37,720 nucleotides of DNA, from the NCBI GenBank assembly GCA_002412935.1, contig DHWA01000037.1:1-37720 (forward strand), written 5' to 3'. Shown one piece after another: positions 8,728 to 19,153 of the stretch. Source of the DNA: Patescibacteria group bacterium UBA5194 (GTDB taxonomy: Bacteria; Patescibacteriota; Gracilibacteria; BD1-5; UBA6164). Position numbers and translations under genes: made by a program. The notes below the pieces were generated by a model. It saw only the letters and a program-made list of their open reading frames with translations. It was not told the DNA's origin and made no database searches. Every line of letters starts with the position of its first letter. Position 1 is the stretch's first letter.

Positions 8728-11394
8728 CTATAAATCTAGGTTTCTCAATTTCTCTTCTAATTTTTCAAGTTTATGTTTAGATTGTTCTTTTTTCTCCATT
8801 TCCTCCCTAACTAAACTAGCAGGAGCATTTCTTACAAAACTTTCATTTAATAATTTTTTATCAAGTTTAAGTATATATTCTTTTGTATCATCTATTGCAA
8901 ATTTTAATCTCTCTGTTTCTTTATCTAAATCCAAAGCATTTGATGTATCTACATAAACTTCAATTCAAGCCTTGATTATACTATAAGCCAGGTTTTTATC
9001 TTTTGGTTTTTTATCTACTATTATAGTTTCTTCAGATTTTACAATTCAAGAAATTATATCTAGTGAATTAGTTATAGTTTCCAGATTTTTACTTCTTACA
9101 TAAATTTGAACTTTTATAGTATTACTTGGAAGTAAATTATTTTCTACTCTAAGTTTTCTTATCTCTTTTATAAGATCTATTATAACTTGTTTTTCTTTTT
9201 CTACTTCTTCATCTCTTTTTATCTTTAGTTTTGGCCAATTACTATCTATAAGATAATCATTAAATCAAAGTTTATTATAAAGTTCTTCAGTAACAAATGG
9301 TATATAAGGATGCCATAATTTAAGTAAAGTATTTATTACATATACTATAACTTCTTCTCAATACTTAGACGTATCTTTAGTAAGTTTAAAATCTTCTATA
9401 TAATAATCACAAAATTCATTTTTTGTAAATGTATGCAATTCTTGTCAACTTTCTGCAAAATTATAATCTTCCATAGAAGTAGTAACTAAATCAGTCAATG
9501 ATTTTAATCTAGATAAAATCCATTTTTCTGAAATAAGTAATTTATCATAATTATCTATAATCTTTTTTTCTAGAGCTTCAAAATCATTTCATATTTTTCC
9601 TATATTGTCTCACAAATTAGTATGAACAAATCTACAAGCATTCCATAACTTGTTCATAAAAAGCATATTTGAAGCTACATTATCTTCATCAAATTTTAAG
9701 TCATTTCAAGGAGTATTTCATATAGTTAGAGAAAGTCTCAATGGATCAGTACCATACTTTTCTATCATATCTATAGGATCTATACCATTTCATAGAGATT
9801 TACTCATTTTTCTACCATGTTTATCTCTAACAAGTCAATGAAAATAAATCTTTTCAAAAGGTGTTTGTCATGTAAATTCATATCAAAAAAGAAGCATTCT
9901 AATTACCCAAAAAAAGATTATATCATGTCATGTTTCCAAAACTGATGCAGGATAAAACTTTTTAACCATATCAGGTTGTTCCCCTCCCCACATATCATAA
10001 TCAAGTATAGAAAATGGCCATAGTGCACTTGAAAACCAAGTATCAAGTACATCTGGATCTTGTATATAATCTGGATTTTGTGATAAATCTTCTTCTGTAA
10101 CCACAACTTCCCCAGTAGTTTTATGATAAAAAACTGGAATTTGATGCCCCCACCACAATTGTCTAGAAATACACCAATCTCTCAAATTAAAAATCCAATC
10201 TTCAAATACTTTATTAAATCTTTTAGGAATTATCTCAAAATCTTTATTTTTATATCAAGCTATTACTTTTTCAGCAATTGGAGCAATTTTTACAAACCAT
10301 TGTTTAGAAATAATTGTTTCTATTTTACAACCACTTCTTTCACAATAACCAACTCTATTAGTATAATCTTCCATATGATGCAAATTTCACTTTGATTTTA
10401 GAAGTTCTACTATATTTTGTCTTGCTGACATAAAATCAAGTCATTCAAATATCCCTGTTTTATCTGTCATTGTACCATTTTTATCTATAACAATTTCAGT
10501 AAGCGGAAGATTATGTCTTTTTGCTACTTCAAAATCATTTAAATCATGAGCTGGTGTTATTTTTACTGCTCAAGTTCAAAAATTCATATCAACCATTTCA
10601 TCAGCTATAATAGGAATTTCTTTATTTAATATAGGAAGTAATAATTTTTTTCATGATTTAAGAATCTTTTTATACCTCTTATCTTTTGGATGAACTGCTA
10701 CAGCTACATCTCAAAGCATAGTTTCTGGACGAGTTGTTGCTACTATTATTTCATTATCACTTCAAGATAAAAAATAAGTTATATAATAAAGTTTTCATTT
10801 TTCCTCTTTATATATTACTTCTTGATCTGAAACTACTGTTTGTAATTTTGGAGAATAATTTACCATATATTCTCATTTATAAATAAGTCATTTATTATAT
10901 AAATCAACAAATGCTTTTTTAACTCTTTTATTTAATTCTTCATCTAAAGTAAATCTTTCTTGTGACCAATCACAACTTGCTCACATTCTTCTAAATTGAT
11001 TTTGTATAATTCAACCATGTTTTTTTGTCCAATCCCAACATTCTTCCATAAATTTATCTCTTCACATATTTACTCTACTTTTTCACTCTCTATCAAGTTT
11101 TTTTTCTACTACATTTTGTGTTGAGATTCAAGCATGATCTGTTCAAGGAATCCAAACTGTAGAATCTCATTTCATACGATGATATCTTGTCATTATATCT
11201 TCCAATGTAAGCATTATAGCATGTCCTAAATGAAGAACTCAAGTTACATTTGGTGGTGGAATAGGTATACAATAATTTTCTCAAGTCTTACTTTCTGTAG
11301 GTTTAAATTTTCCATTTTCTTCCCATTTTTTATATATTTCTTCTTCAAAACTTGAAGGAGAATATTTTTTTGGAAGTTCATTTATATTTGTCAT
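8728..11394 (-). CDS. valS: Valyl-tRNA synthetase
   Basis: This 888-residue class I synthetase charges tRNA-Val and has an editing domain that hydrolyses Thr-tRNA-Val. The HIGH motif appears as HLGH (residues 55-58, after PPPNVTGVL) and the KMSKS motif is exact at 529-533 (GRKMSKSLGNG). The editing domain is present (VATTRPETMLGDVAV), followed by the catalytic-domain signature WCISRQLWWGHQIP, the anticodon-binding domain, and the C-terminal coiled-coil arm that clamps the tRNA (about 820-888). The length is normal. Many TGA codons at conserved glycines confirm code 25. The start has no ribosome-binding site. It is probably the first gene of a valS-ychF unit. Confidence 0.96.
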
Positions 11395-11437
11395 AGGTCT
11401 TTTAAAGGATTAATACTAAAAACTTTAGTAAATAAAA

Positions 11438-11474
11438 AAATAAGTCCAGTTTATTATATAAAGAAGACTTATTT
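11438..11474. other. Inverted repeat between valS and the PAP2 gene
   Basis: A 9-bp stem (AAATAAGTC against GACTTATTT) with a 19-nt loop lies in the divergent spacer, 44 bp upstream of valS. It could be a regulator-binding palindrome or a leader hairpin. No T-box hallmarks are visible. It may also be chance in A/T-rich DNA. Confidence 0.3.
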
Positions 11475-11571
11475 TTCAAAATGATTTTTGAAGGAAATTT
11501 ATTAAATTTACAATTGATTTAATATAAAAACTTATTAATATAAAAACATATTAATTTCTTAAAAAATATAT

Positions 11572-12168
11572 ATGTTTAGTTGGATACAACAAATTAATGA
11601 AAGTTTACTTTTATCTTTAAATAGTCTCTCTACAAATGATAATATAGCAATGATAGTTTGAATATTTGCAGATGCTCCAATCTTTTTTATACCTATTTTT
11701 TTAATTATTACATGGATTATATTATCATATAAAAGAGAACAAGAAAAAAAAGAAAATTTATTATTTATTCTTTATTCTTGTATTTTAGGTATTGTAATAG
11801 CTTTATTAATCCAAAAAATTGTACATTTTGATAGACCTGAAAATTATATACTACATACTTGAAAACTTCTACTAAAACATATTCCTGATGCATCTTTTCC
11901 ATCCGATCACGCTACAGTTAGTTTTGCATTTTTGACATCTTTATTATTATCAAATTATAAAAAGGTATTTTATATATTTTTACCTTTTGCTTTTATAATG
12001 GTTATATCTAGGATTATCGCTTGAGTTCACTGGCCTCTTGATATAATAGTTTGAATTTTTATTTGAATATTTTCTAGTTTCATAACTTTTAAATTTATAA
12101 AAAAATTAGAAATAATTAAAAAATTAAATACAATGATTATGAAAATTGCTTCTTTTGTGAAATTGTAA
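11572..12168 (+). CDS. PAP2-family undecaprenyl-pyrophosphate phosphatase (BcrC-like)
   Basis: This 198-residue integral membrane protein has about five hydrophobic segments. The three PAP2 phosphatase motifs are present: K82 with R88-P89 (KIVHFDRP), the PSDH motif at 110-113 (usual PSGH, His113 catalytic), and R147-x5-H153-x3-D157 (SRIIAGVHWPLD). PAP2 enzymes of this size recycle undecaprenyl pyrophosphate to the monophosphate carrier for peptidoglycan and glycan assembly. That fits the gene directly upstream of murG on the same strand, 43 bp apart. A general lipid phosphatase remains possible. Confidence 0.82.
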
Positions 12169-12211
12169 AAATTAAACTAAATTGATTTCTTATTTTTAAC
12201 TATTAATTACT

Positions 12212-13243
12212 ATGAAAGTTATTGCTTTAACTTGATGATGAACTTGAGGTCATATATATCCTTTATTATCACTTTATAATTATCTAAAAGAAGATAAAAA
12301 TTTAAGTTTTGTATGGGTTTGAGAACAAGACAGTTTAGAAGAAGAAGAAGCTATTAGAAACAAAATCCCATTTGAAGATATATCAGCTTGAAAAATAAGA
12401 AGATATTTTGATTTGAGAAATTTTTATGAACCTCTTAAAAATATATCTTGAATAATTCAATGAATTCAACTAATAAAAAAACATAAAATAGATATAATAT
12501 TTTCAAAATGATGATATGTAAGTCTTCCTCTATGTATAGCAGCAAAAATACTTTGAAAAAAAATATATGTTCACGAATCTGATATGACTACATGAGTTTC
12601 AAACAATGTGGTTTGAAATTTAGCAACAAAGATTTTTTATACATTTCCAAATAAGATAATAAATTGAAAAAGACATATATTAACATGACAAATACTTAAT
12701 CCTGAATTAATTGATTACATAGATGATCTAGAAACTATAGAAAATCTAAAATTATCAGTACTCATTATAGCTTGAAGCCAATGATCAACTCGTATTTTTG
12801 AAAATATGCTAAAGATATTACCTGATTTACAAGATATAAATTTTCATATAATTCTATGAGAAAAAAATATGCATTATAGAGAAAAGTTTAAAGAATTTAA
12901 AAATGTAGTAGCTCATGATTATGTAACTCAAAAAAGACTTTGAAAAATATATAAAACTGTAGATATAGCTATAACAAGAGCTTGAGCAACCAGTTTATGG
13001 GAATTAAATAGTTTTTGAATACATTCAATAATTATTCCTCTAAAAGAAAGTGCAAATAATCATCAAGTAGAAAATGCTAAATACTTTTTGGAGAAATTTG
13101 GAAGTGATATAGTTTATGAAGAAAATAATATGGAACTAGAAATTTTCAGATTAATTCAAAAATATAAAAGTCTCAGAAAAGTATGACTAAATCTAGATCA
13201 TTTCTTTGATCCACTTAAGAAAATTAAGGAAGAGATTTTATAA
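12212..13243 (+). CDS. murG: UDP-GlcNAc:lipid I N-acetylglucosaminyltransferase MurG
   Basis: This 343-residue GT28 enzyme works at the cytoplasmic membrane face and adds GlcNAc to lipid I to form lipid II. The N-terminal glycine-rich loop GGGTGGH is at residues 8-14. The acceptor-domain motif FSKGGYVSLPLCIAAKI, HESD, and the UDP-GlcNAc-binding part (IIAGSQGSTRIFENML, AITRAGATSLWEL, HQVENAKYF) follow in order. Most of those glycines are TGA codons, so this gene is the clearest single proof of code 25. It follows the PAP2 phosphatase gene, so lipid-carrier recycling and lipid II synthesis are probably expressed together. Confidence 0.96.
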
Positions 13244-13318
13244 AGCACAAAAAATACTTTGATAAATTATTTCTAGTCTATACAGGATAAATATCTGTAA
13301 TTAATATATAAATTTAGA

Positions 13319-13606
13319 TTATGCCTTAAATAATAAATTTACTCTATTTGATAAATCCAACATTTGTGATTTAATAGTTTTGATTTGTCATTCTAATTCT
13401 CTAATATAATTTTTCATTTCAATTTGTTCTTCAAAAAACATTTTTGCATTATCTGCTATTGTTTCTTCAAGAAAATATTGAACCTTATCTATTTTTTTAT
13501 CTATTTTTTCATTAAATAACTTTTGTTCCTCATTAAATAACTTTTGTTCCTTTATAAATCAAACAAGCAATTCTTTAATTTCTTTTATTTCATTATTTTC
13601 TTGCAT
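13319..13606 (-). CDS. Small coiled-coil protein, function unknown
   Basis: The 95-residue product is almost entirely charged heptad-like sequence (KEIKELLVGFIKEQ at the start, FFEEQIEMKNYIREL later), so a long coiled coil or helical bundle is predicted. There is no signal peptide or membrane segment. Residues 19-32 or so contain two identical copies of EQKLFNE, from an exact 21-bp tandem duplication in the DNA (13510-13551). The protein resembles the short coiled-coil proteins common in CPR and in phage genomes, but I cannot assign a family. It lies downstream of the pilin-FGE gene on the same strand, with a palindrome between them. Confidence 0.65.
13510..13551. repeat. Exact 21-bp in-frame tandem duplication
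   Basis: Two identical, adjacent 21-bp units within the coiled-coil gene each encode EQKLFNE. Because 21 bp keeps both frame and heptad register, the copy number could change by slippage without breaking the protein. Confidence 0.85.
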
Positions 13607-13703
13607 AATTATGATACTAAATAATAAATATTTAGTGAATTATATATATTTTTTTTTATTATTCAAAATATTTATTATTTTTTTTGTTAAAATATAAAAC
13701 AAG

Positions 13704-13745
13704 AGATGTAGTAGGGAATGAATATATTCGTTCCCTACTACATCT
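13704..13745. repeat. 42-bp near-perfect palindrome
   Basis: Fifteen-bp perfect outer arms (AGATGTAGTAGGGAA and its inverse) flank a palindromic centre (GAATATATTC) with a single mismatched pair in between. It sits between the pilin-FGE gene and the coiled-coil gene, 136 bp after the former's stop. It could act as a terminator, but the T run expected on the minus strand is weak. A short palindromic repeat is also possible. Confidence 0.6.
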
Positions 13746-13880
13746 TTAAAAAATTAAAATAGTGTATAGTAACCATTTTTGTTTTGCAGTAGATATAATT
13801 CAAGGCATATTTATTATTTCTATTTATGTACAGAAATCACTTTTAGTGAAGCCAAACAAAAATATACAAGTGACCAAAGA

Positions 13881-15512
13881 TTACTTAGCACAACGGAAGC
13901 CCACATGACGATACTGATCAGCCGAAGTCCGAGACAAGTACATCGTAAACACTCCAGCAGTAGAACCAAAATCAGCACCAGCCCCACGAATGAAAACTCT
14001 ATTAGTACTAGTATCTGTATTACTATATGACCGTATCCTTCATATACCATTACTTGCATTTAAATTTGGTATCTTAGGTCCATATCAAGCATAAGTATAT
14101 CCATTTACAAATCAACATTGTGAATATGTATCTGTTGTAGCATTATAATAATAACTATGCCACCCAATTGTTGTAGTATTACATCCATTTCATTTAAATG
14201 TGTTATATAATGTTCCATCTATAGTATTAGCTCCATTTACATGTTCCCATAAATTACCAGCCAAGTCTACTATCTCTTCTCAATTTGATAGTATCAATAT
14301 ATTTCTTGATTTTCAATCATTTCTCTTTTCTGTACAATCTGCTCAGGTTGGTTCTGCCCGGGTAGTATCAGCATTTCAATCACATCATTTTGTTGTATCA
14401 TTTGATCTACCATTATATATAAATCAACTTCATACAGCATTTCATGACCAGTTACTTTGAGTTGCTTCTATATCTCTTGCTACTGTCATCCATTCATTAT
14501 TTGTTATTAAGTGATATCATTCTCATAATAATTTACATGAAGCTATTGCTTGGGTTTGTGTTATTTGTGCTATAGAATATCATCAAGCCTTTGATACTAT
14601 ATCTGTTTTTAAAGCACTATAATCATCTGTTTCCCAATCTGGTAAAGTAGCTCAAGTATTTAAAGTAATATAACTTGCTTCATATTTCATTACACAAAAT
14701 CCAGGTTGCATAAATTCTTCATTTCATGGTACTTTGATAAATCATTCTGGACAAGTTGTTGGTGATTCAAAGTTTAGACTTCTTGATAGTGTTGTTAGTG
14801 GTCATCATAGTTCTACTCAGCTTAGTGTTTTTATTGTTGTATTTGATATGTATGAATTATATGTTACTCAGCTTTGGCTTCAGAATAAATCTATATTTGT
14901 TGTTATTGGATTATTGGAAGTATCTAGTAATATTCATAGATTATTTCATTGCACTTTTGGATATCTTTTTGTATAGTCTGTGGCTGCATATGTGGTATTT
15001 ATTACATTATTTAGTGTTAATGAATTTCATTCTAGGTATCATAGTAATTGGTATGTTGTATTTGTTGCATTTGTATAGTAGACATATGATGTATTATCTA
15101 GTGGATCTAGGATTATTTTATTTGTATTTATTATTCTTGATACATTATCTCATACTGTTCACTCATATCATATTAGTGTTCAACTAGCTGAGATTGTTAC
15201 TGAATTATCTGGTTTTGGGTATATTCATCATTTTAATTGAAATAGTGCAAGTCATTTGTTTATATTATTCATATCTGCTGTTCTTACTCAGTCTCTAGCA
15301 TTTGATGAGTATCATTGGAATGATATAAATGCTATTGTTCATAGGATTGCTAGGATTGTGATTACTACTATGAGTTCTACGAGAGTGAAGGCTTTGTTAT
15401 GTGGATTAAGTCCGGACTTATTTAAAAAGTCCGGACTTGTAAGATGATTATTTCACGATTTCTGGATTGATTCGTTACTCTCGCAATGACAGTTGATTTT
15501 TGTATTTTTCAT
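13881..15512 (-). CDS. Type IV pilin-like protein fused to an FGE/SUMF1-like (C-type-lectin-fold) domain
   Basis: The 543-residue protein has a long, unusual prepilin leader (1-41) and then the processing site A41|F42 with KAFTLVELIVVITILAIL, Glu at +5 and the hydrophobic pilin helix. Residues 65-240 are a pilin-like globular region. From about 254 (CPEGFIKVPGNEEF) to the end is a formylglycine-generating-enzyme/sulfatase-modifying-factor-like domain, including DLAGNLWEHV near 416-425 and the terminal GFRCA. In this context the domain is likely a ligand-binding scaffold, not an enzyme. The 3' end is adenine-depleted (see 13884-13990). The leader is partly made of palindromic repeat DNA (15408-15491). 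PilD-type processing and surface display are inferred. Alternative: a pseudopilin with a fixed lectin-like head. Confidence 0.85.
13884..13990 (-). other. Adenine-depleted 3' end of the pilin-FGE gene, putative DGR variable region
   Basis: In the coding strand of the last ~100 bp adenine falls to roughly one base in ten by my count, while the rest of the gene is around 40% A. G and T rise, so local GC is near one half. The peptide covers the last ~35 residues (FIRGAGADFGSTAG, then MYLSRTSADQYRHVGFRCA). It ends in the GFRCA motif typical of FGE/C-type-lectin-fold DGR targets. Residues D, F, S, T, Y, R and H lie where templates usually carry AAY codons. This is the footprint expected from adenine-directed mutagenic retrohoming. 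A small hairpin (TCACT-AAA-AGTGA) follows within 50 bp of the stop. No template repeat or reverse transcriptase is in the window. Confidence 0.6.
15408..15438. repeat. Two copies of palindromic AAGTCCGGACTT inside the pilin leader
   Basis: The 12-bp perfect palindrome AAGTCCGGACTT occurs at 15408-15419 and 15427-15438 with seven bases between. On the minus strand it encodes part of the prepilin leader (SPDFLNKSGLN). GC-rich palindromes are rare in this genome, so the block looks like repeat DNA accepted into the reading frame. Confidence 0.75.
15456..15491 (-). repeat. Half of a class B palindromic element inside the pilin leader
   Basis: On the minus strand this starts TGTCATTGCGAG and continues, after a short variable part, with CAATCCAGAAATCG. 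The left half of the intergenic element at 20396-20485 has the same sequence order. Here it is in frame and encodes leader residues NCHCESNESIQKS. The right half of the element is absent. Confidence 0.7.
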
Positions 15513-15563
15513 AAGTTATTGTTAATGTGTGTATAAATGATTTTTTATTATTTTATTTCAATT

Positions 15564-16349
15564 CTACTTACTATTCTTAATTTTCTCTATTTTTCTCATA
15601 GTTGGTTTAAATTTTGAAACATCTTCAACCATTTTTTGATAACATAAACCTAAACTATATTTACTACAACTACTAGCTTTTTTGATTCAATATTTTTTCA
15701 TAATTTTTGCACTTTTTCATTTTGTTGACATAGATTTACTTTCCAAAATTACTAGATTATCAAGAGAAATTATATCTTTTCATTCATTTCTTAAATCCTC
15801 TAGTTTTATACCAAAATCAACTGTTACTCTTTCATCATTACTTTTACTACAAAAAGTTATTCTATGATATTTTGTTGCTAAAGCAGGAAAAATATTTTCT
15901 GGAGCTATTGAATAAAAACTTTGGTAAGCTCATTCAAAAAATTTAGTAGATTCACTTGTCATATTACCATGATCTTTAATATCACTGAATTGATATCTAA
16001 ATTTTCTAGTTACTCATTTTTGTTTTTGTTTATATTCAAAAAAAGATATCCCACTATCTAAATAGTTTCTTGTTCTAACTTTTGTTCTATTTTTCTCACC
16101 ATTTTGATGTTGATAATAAAAATGATAATCATCTGTATCCATATAAATACTTTCATATTCAAAAATTGATTTTTCTTTTATCTCAAGAATATAAAATTCT
16201 TCTTCTAAATCTTTAAGTATATTTTTAAACTCATCTTCAGTTAATAAATATTTTGTATCAATTCTATTAAGAAAACTAGCTTGTGCATTAAGCTCTGATA
16301 AACTTATCTGATTAAAAAATTTTAAACTACTATTTAAATCTGTTCCCAT
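15564..16349 (-). CDS. VTC-domain polyphosphate polymerase-like protein
   Basis: This 261-residue protein has the layout of the VTC catalytic domain, a tunnel-fold triphosphate enzyme related to CYTH proteins. Seen in order are SFLNRIDTKYLL (26-37), YESIYMDTDDYHFYYQHQNG with the strand-end acidic residues, RTKVRTRNYL, and FEYKQKQKG followed by basic FRYQFS. Basic and acidic residues lining the tunnel bind polyphosphate and metal in known VTC4. Bacterial members are annotated as polyphosphate polymerase-domain proteins. No SPX domain and no membrane segment are present. The gene stands alone between the pilin gene and the murein hydrolase on the same strand. The function is inferred from family resemblance. 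Confidence 0.72.
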
Positions 16350-16488
16350 AATATTGTCTTTTTAAAAAATTAAATTTGTTTTTATTTTTTTATAAAGTGT
16401 TTATTACCTTATATAGAAATATTAACATATTTAAAATGTAAGGTCAAAAAAATATATAAATTTTTTTGAAAAAATAACTTGACTATGA

Positions 16489-18501
16489 TTAATTATATAA
16501 TCTAAAATTATAATCATCAGGAATATATTCTTGTTTTATAACTGACATACATTTAGTTATATTATTATGCCAATTATAATCACTTGATGCATAAATAGAA
16601 CCTGTTTTATTACCATACCTACTTAAATCTTTTAATTTATTATACTTTCATAGATACTTATTATTTAATGTAAAAATTATTGATCTAACTCAATCTCTAA
16701 CACTTCACATTGTTTTTGTAGCTCACGAATCAGTATTTCATACATTTCATACATTATTATCTGTTTTTGTATATTTTCCAAGTCAAGTTTCAGCTATACC
16801 TATACACATTACAAATGTAGGGTCAATATCACCACTTAAAGATTCTTCTACCCACATATTCCAATCTGAGAATCATCATTTTGCATATCTACTTAAAAGA
16901 CTTTTTTGTCTTTCAACTTCAGTTAATCAATCAATTTTCAATCATCTTTGACTTTTTGTTACATCTTCATATTCATATCATTTTCTAATTTTATAATCAT
17001 TGTAGAATTTATAACTATATTTTTCTGGCAATTCATTAAAAGTTATATATGAAGTATCTAAAAATTCTAATGGATCCACAAAAGCTTTATTTTGAAATAT
17101 TTCAAAATGTAAATGAGGTCAAGTACTTAATAATCATGCTCAATTTGTACCATACTCTCATCAACTTTTAGCAAAAGTCTCTCATTCTTTTACATAATCA
17201 TACTGTTTTACTAATAGTTCACTTAAATGACCATAAACAGTTACAAATCAATCACTATGTTTTATAGCAACATAAGAATATGCATCAGTTGTTGGTGGAT
17301 TAACGTAAATAACATATCAATCAGCAACAGCTTTTACAGAAGTTCATTGTGATGCCTTTATATCTACAGCATTATGATCACCTCAGATTTCTTCCTTGTA
17401 TCATGAATCATGATAATATGCACTTACACCATAAGCAGGAGTAACTGGCCATTTAAAAGGATTCATTCATATATAATTTAATTTTTGAAGTTTTGACTCA
17501 CCATAAATTATTTTATTTAATTCTATACATTTACTCGACATTTTATTTAACTTATCTATATCATTATTTATATCTACAGCTTCACAACCATTTTGTTTTA
17601 ATGACTTATTTTTAGTATTTTGAAATATTATAAGTTCTTTTATCTCTTTTATTTTCATTTTCTTTTCTATTTCTATTTTATCATTTATATATTTTTTATA
17701 TAATTCTTCCTTTCATTGTGTCATTTCTAGTATCCTTTGTTTAAAATCTTTTTTTTCATCTAAAACTTTTTTTTCTATAATAAGATGATTTCTTAAAATT
17801 AATAAATTTTTTTCATTATTTTCTAATTCTATTTTTTTAATATATAGCATTTCTACAAGATCTCTATGTTGTTCTATCAATTTCTGTCAAGTAAGTTCCA
17901 ACATAGATTTAAAATGCAATTCATTCAATATATCTCAAATATTTTCTCAGTTAAGAATTATTCATTTTATATTATCTATATTATTATCCTCATTGAAAGT
18001 AAGATTTCATTTTTTATATATATGAGTTACATATTCTAATAAAATCTCTCTATTTGTTTTGATTTTTACCTTTAATTTTTCTATATTATCTTTTCAATCA
18101 TCTATATCTTTTTTTATCTTTATAATTTTTATATTTGTTATATTAACATCTGTTATCTTATCTTGAATATCTTTATCAATTGATTGTATAGATTTTTCCA
18201 GAGAATTAACTCTTTCTATAAGTAATTCATTTTGTTTTTCTAAATATAATCTTTTTTCTTCGGTTTTTGATTTCAAAGTACTATATATATCAATTTTTTT
18301 TGATGAATTTAACAAAGATGAATTTGATAAAGGATCAAAAAAATCTGTATTATCAAATATATTTTTAATTTCTTGATTTTCAAAATTCTCTAATATTGTC
18401 TTATTTTTTTCATTTTTTAAATTAGATTTTTCTACAGCAAAAACAATGTTTCAGAAAAACATTGAATTTATTAAGAGTATAGAAATAATTTTATTAAACA
18501 T
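16489..18501 (-). CDS. Secreted two-domain murein hydrolase: coiled coil, M23 (LytM), glucosaminidase-like
   Basis: The 670-residue protein has an N-terminal signal (LINSMFFGNIVFA) and long charged coiled coils at about 70-340, like EnvC/PcsB-type regulators of cell separation. Next is an M23 peptidase domain with the zinc ligands of HNAVD (near 373) and HLHFE (near 463). The C-terminal ~150 residues contain DPTFVMCIGIAETGLGKY and NNVGNVGNTDSG, resembling the glucosaminidase/lysozyme-like fold (GH73-type) with a candidate catalytic Glu in AETGLG. It could cut both peptide and glycan strands of peptidoglycan. Uses are cell division, pilus passage or, in an epibiont, attack on a host wall. The M23 part is secure; the C-terminal assignment is moderate. 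Confidence 0.85.
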
Positions 18502-18617
18502 TTTTGTTATTATTTTTATAAATTTTCTATTTGTTACTAAAGAAACTTGTAACTTATTTATATTTTATCACATAAAAAAAAAATAATCAAGAAAATGACT
18601 ATTTTGAATTTTAAATT

Positions 18618-18749
18618 TGTCATTCCCTTGCAGAAGGGAATCTTCTTTGTATTGTAACTAAAAAATAGTGAATTGATATACTGAAACAAAATAGTTTTTC
18701 TTAAAATTAACCTAATATAAGGTAGATTCCCGACTTCTCGGGAATGACA
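18618..18749. repeat. Class A inverted repeat element (REPIN/MITE-like), copy 2
   Basis: 132 bp from TGTCATTCCC to GGGAATGACA. The left end hairpin is CCCTTGCAGAAGGG and the right one CCCGACTTCTCGGG, so relative to copy 1 the right end carries the arm that copy 1 has on its left. Both end types thus occur in both orientations. It lies between the murein hydrolase start and the preceding membrane-protein gene. Confidence 0.85.
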
Positions 18750-18767
18750 AAAACTTTTATTTTTATT

Positions 18768-19148
18768 CTATCCTATATTTTCAAAATTTCTTATAAATAA
18801 TTCCAAAAATACAACCAATGAAAAAATAACAAATAAATTTATAATTGTGAAAATAGAGAAAAAATAAAATATTATATTTAAAAGAATAAATAAACTTATA
18901 AGAAATCCTTGCCTAAAACTACTATAAACATGATAAAGAAAAACATCTCCTCTATAATAAACTTTTTTAAATACATAAAAAAATAAAGTCAAAAAAGTTG
19001 TCAAACCAAGAACAAAAGATACTATTACTGAAAAAATACCTATAATTCAACTAGAATAAGGATCAACAAAATTTAATATAAGTATAAGTGAAAATATACT
19101 TATAAAAAAAACAATTATTATTATAAAAAGTAAGAATTTCTTTTTCAT
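18768..19148 (-). CDS. Small membrane protein with about four TM segments
   Basis: The 126-residue protein begins MKKKFLLFIIIIVFFISIF, either a signal anchor or the first membrane helix. It has two more hydrophobic stretches in the middle and end, and a short polar loop (KKVYYRGDVFLYHVYSSF). The family is unknown, though similar proteins are common in CPR genomes. The start lies five bases after the stop of the larger membrane protein (19154-20263), so the two are co-transcribed and probably work together. A class A repeat element begins 19 bp after the stop. Confidence 0.7.
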
Positions 19149-19153
19149 TAAGA

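Noticed and set aside
13619..13880. Search for a DGR template repeat or non-coding RNA downstream of the pilin gene
   Set aside because: The spacer contains only the 42-bp palindrome and the small hairpin after the stop. No sequence resembling the variable region was found there or elsewhere in the window.
14734..15187. Overlapping plus-strand open frames within the pilin-FGE gene
   Set aside because: They are antisense to a long minus-strand frame with clear pilin and FGE motifs. Their hydrophobic, low-complexity translations have no family features.
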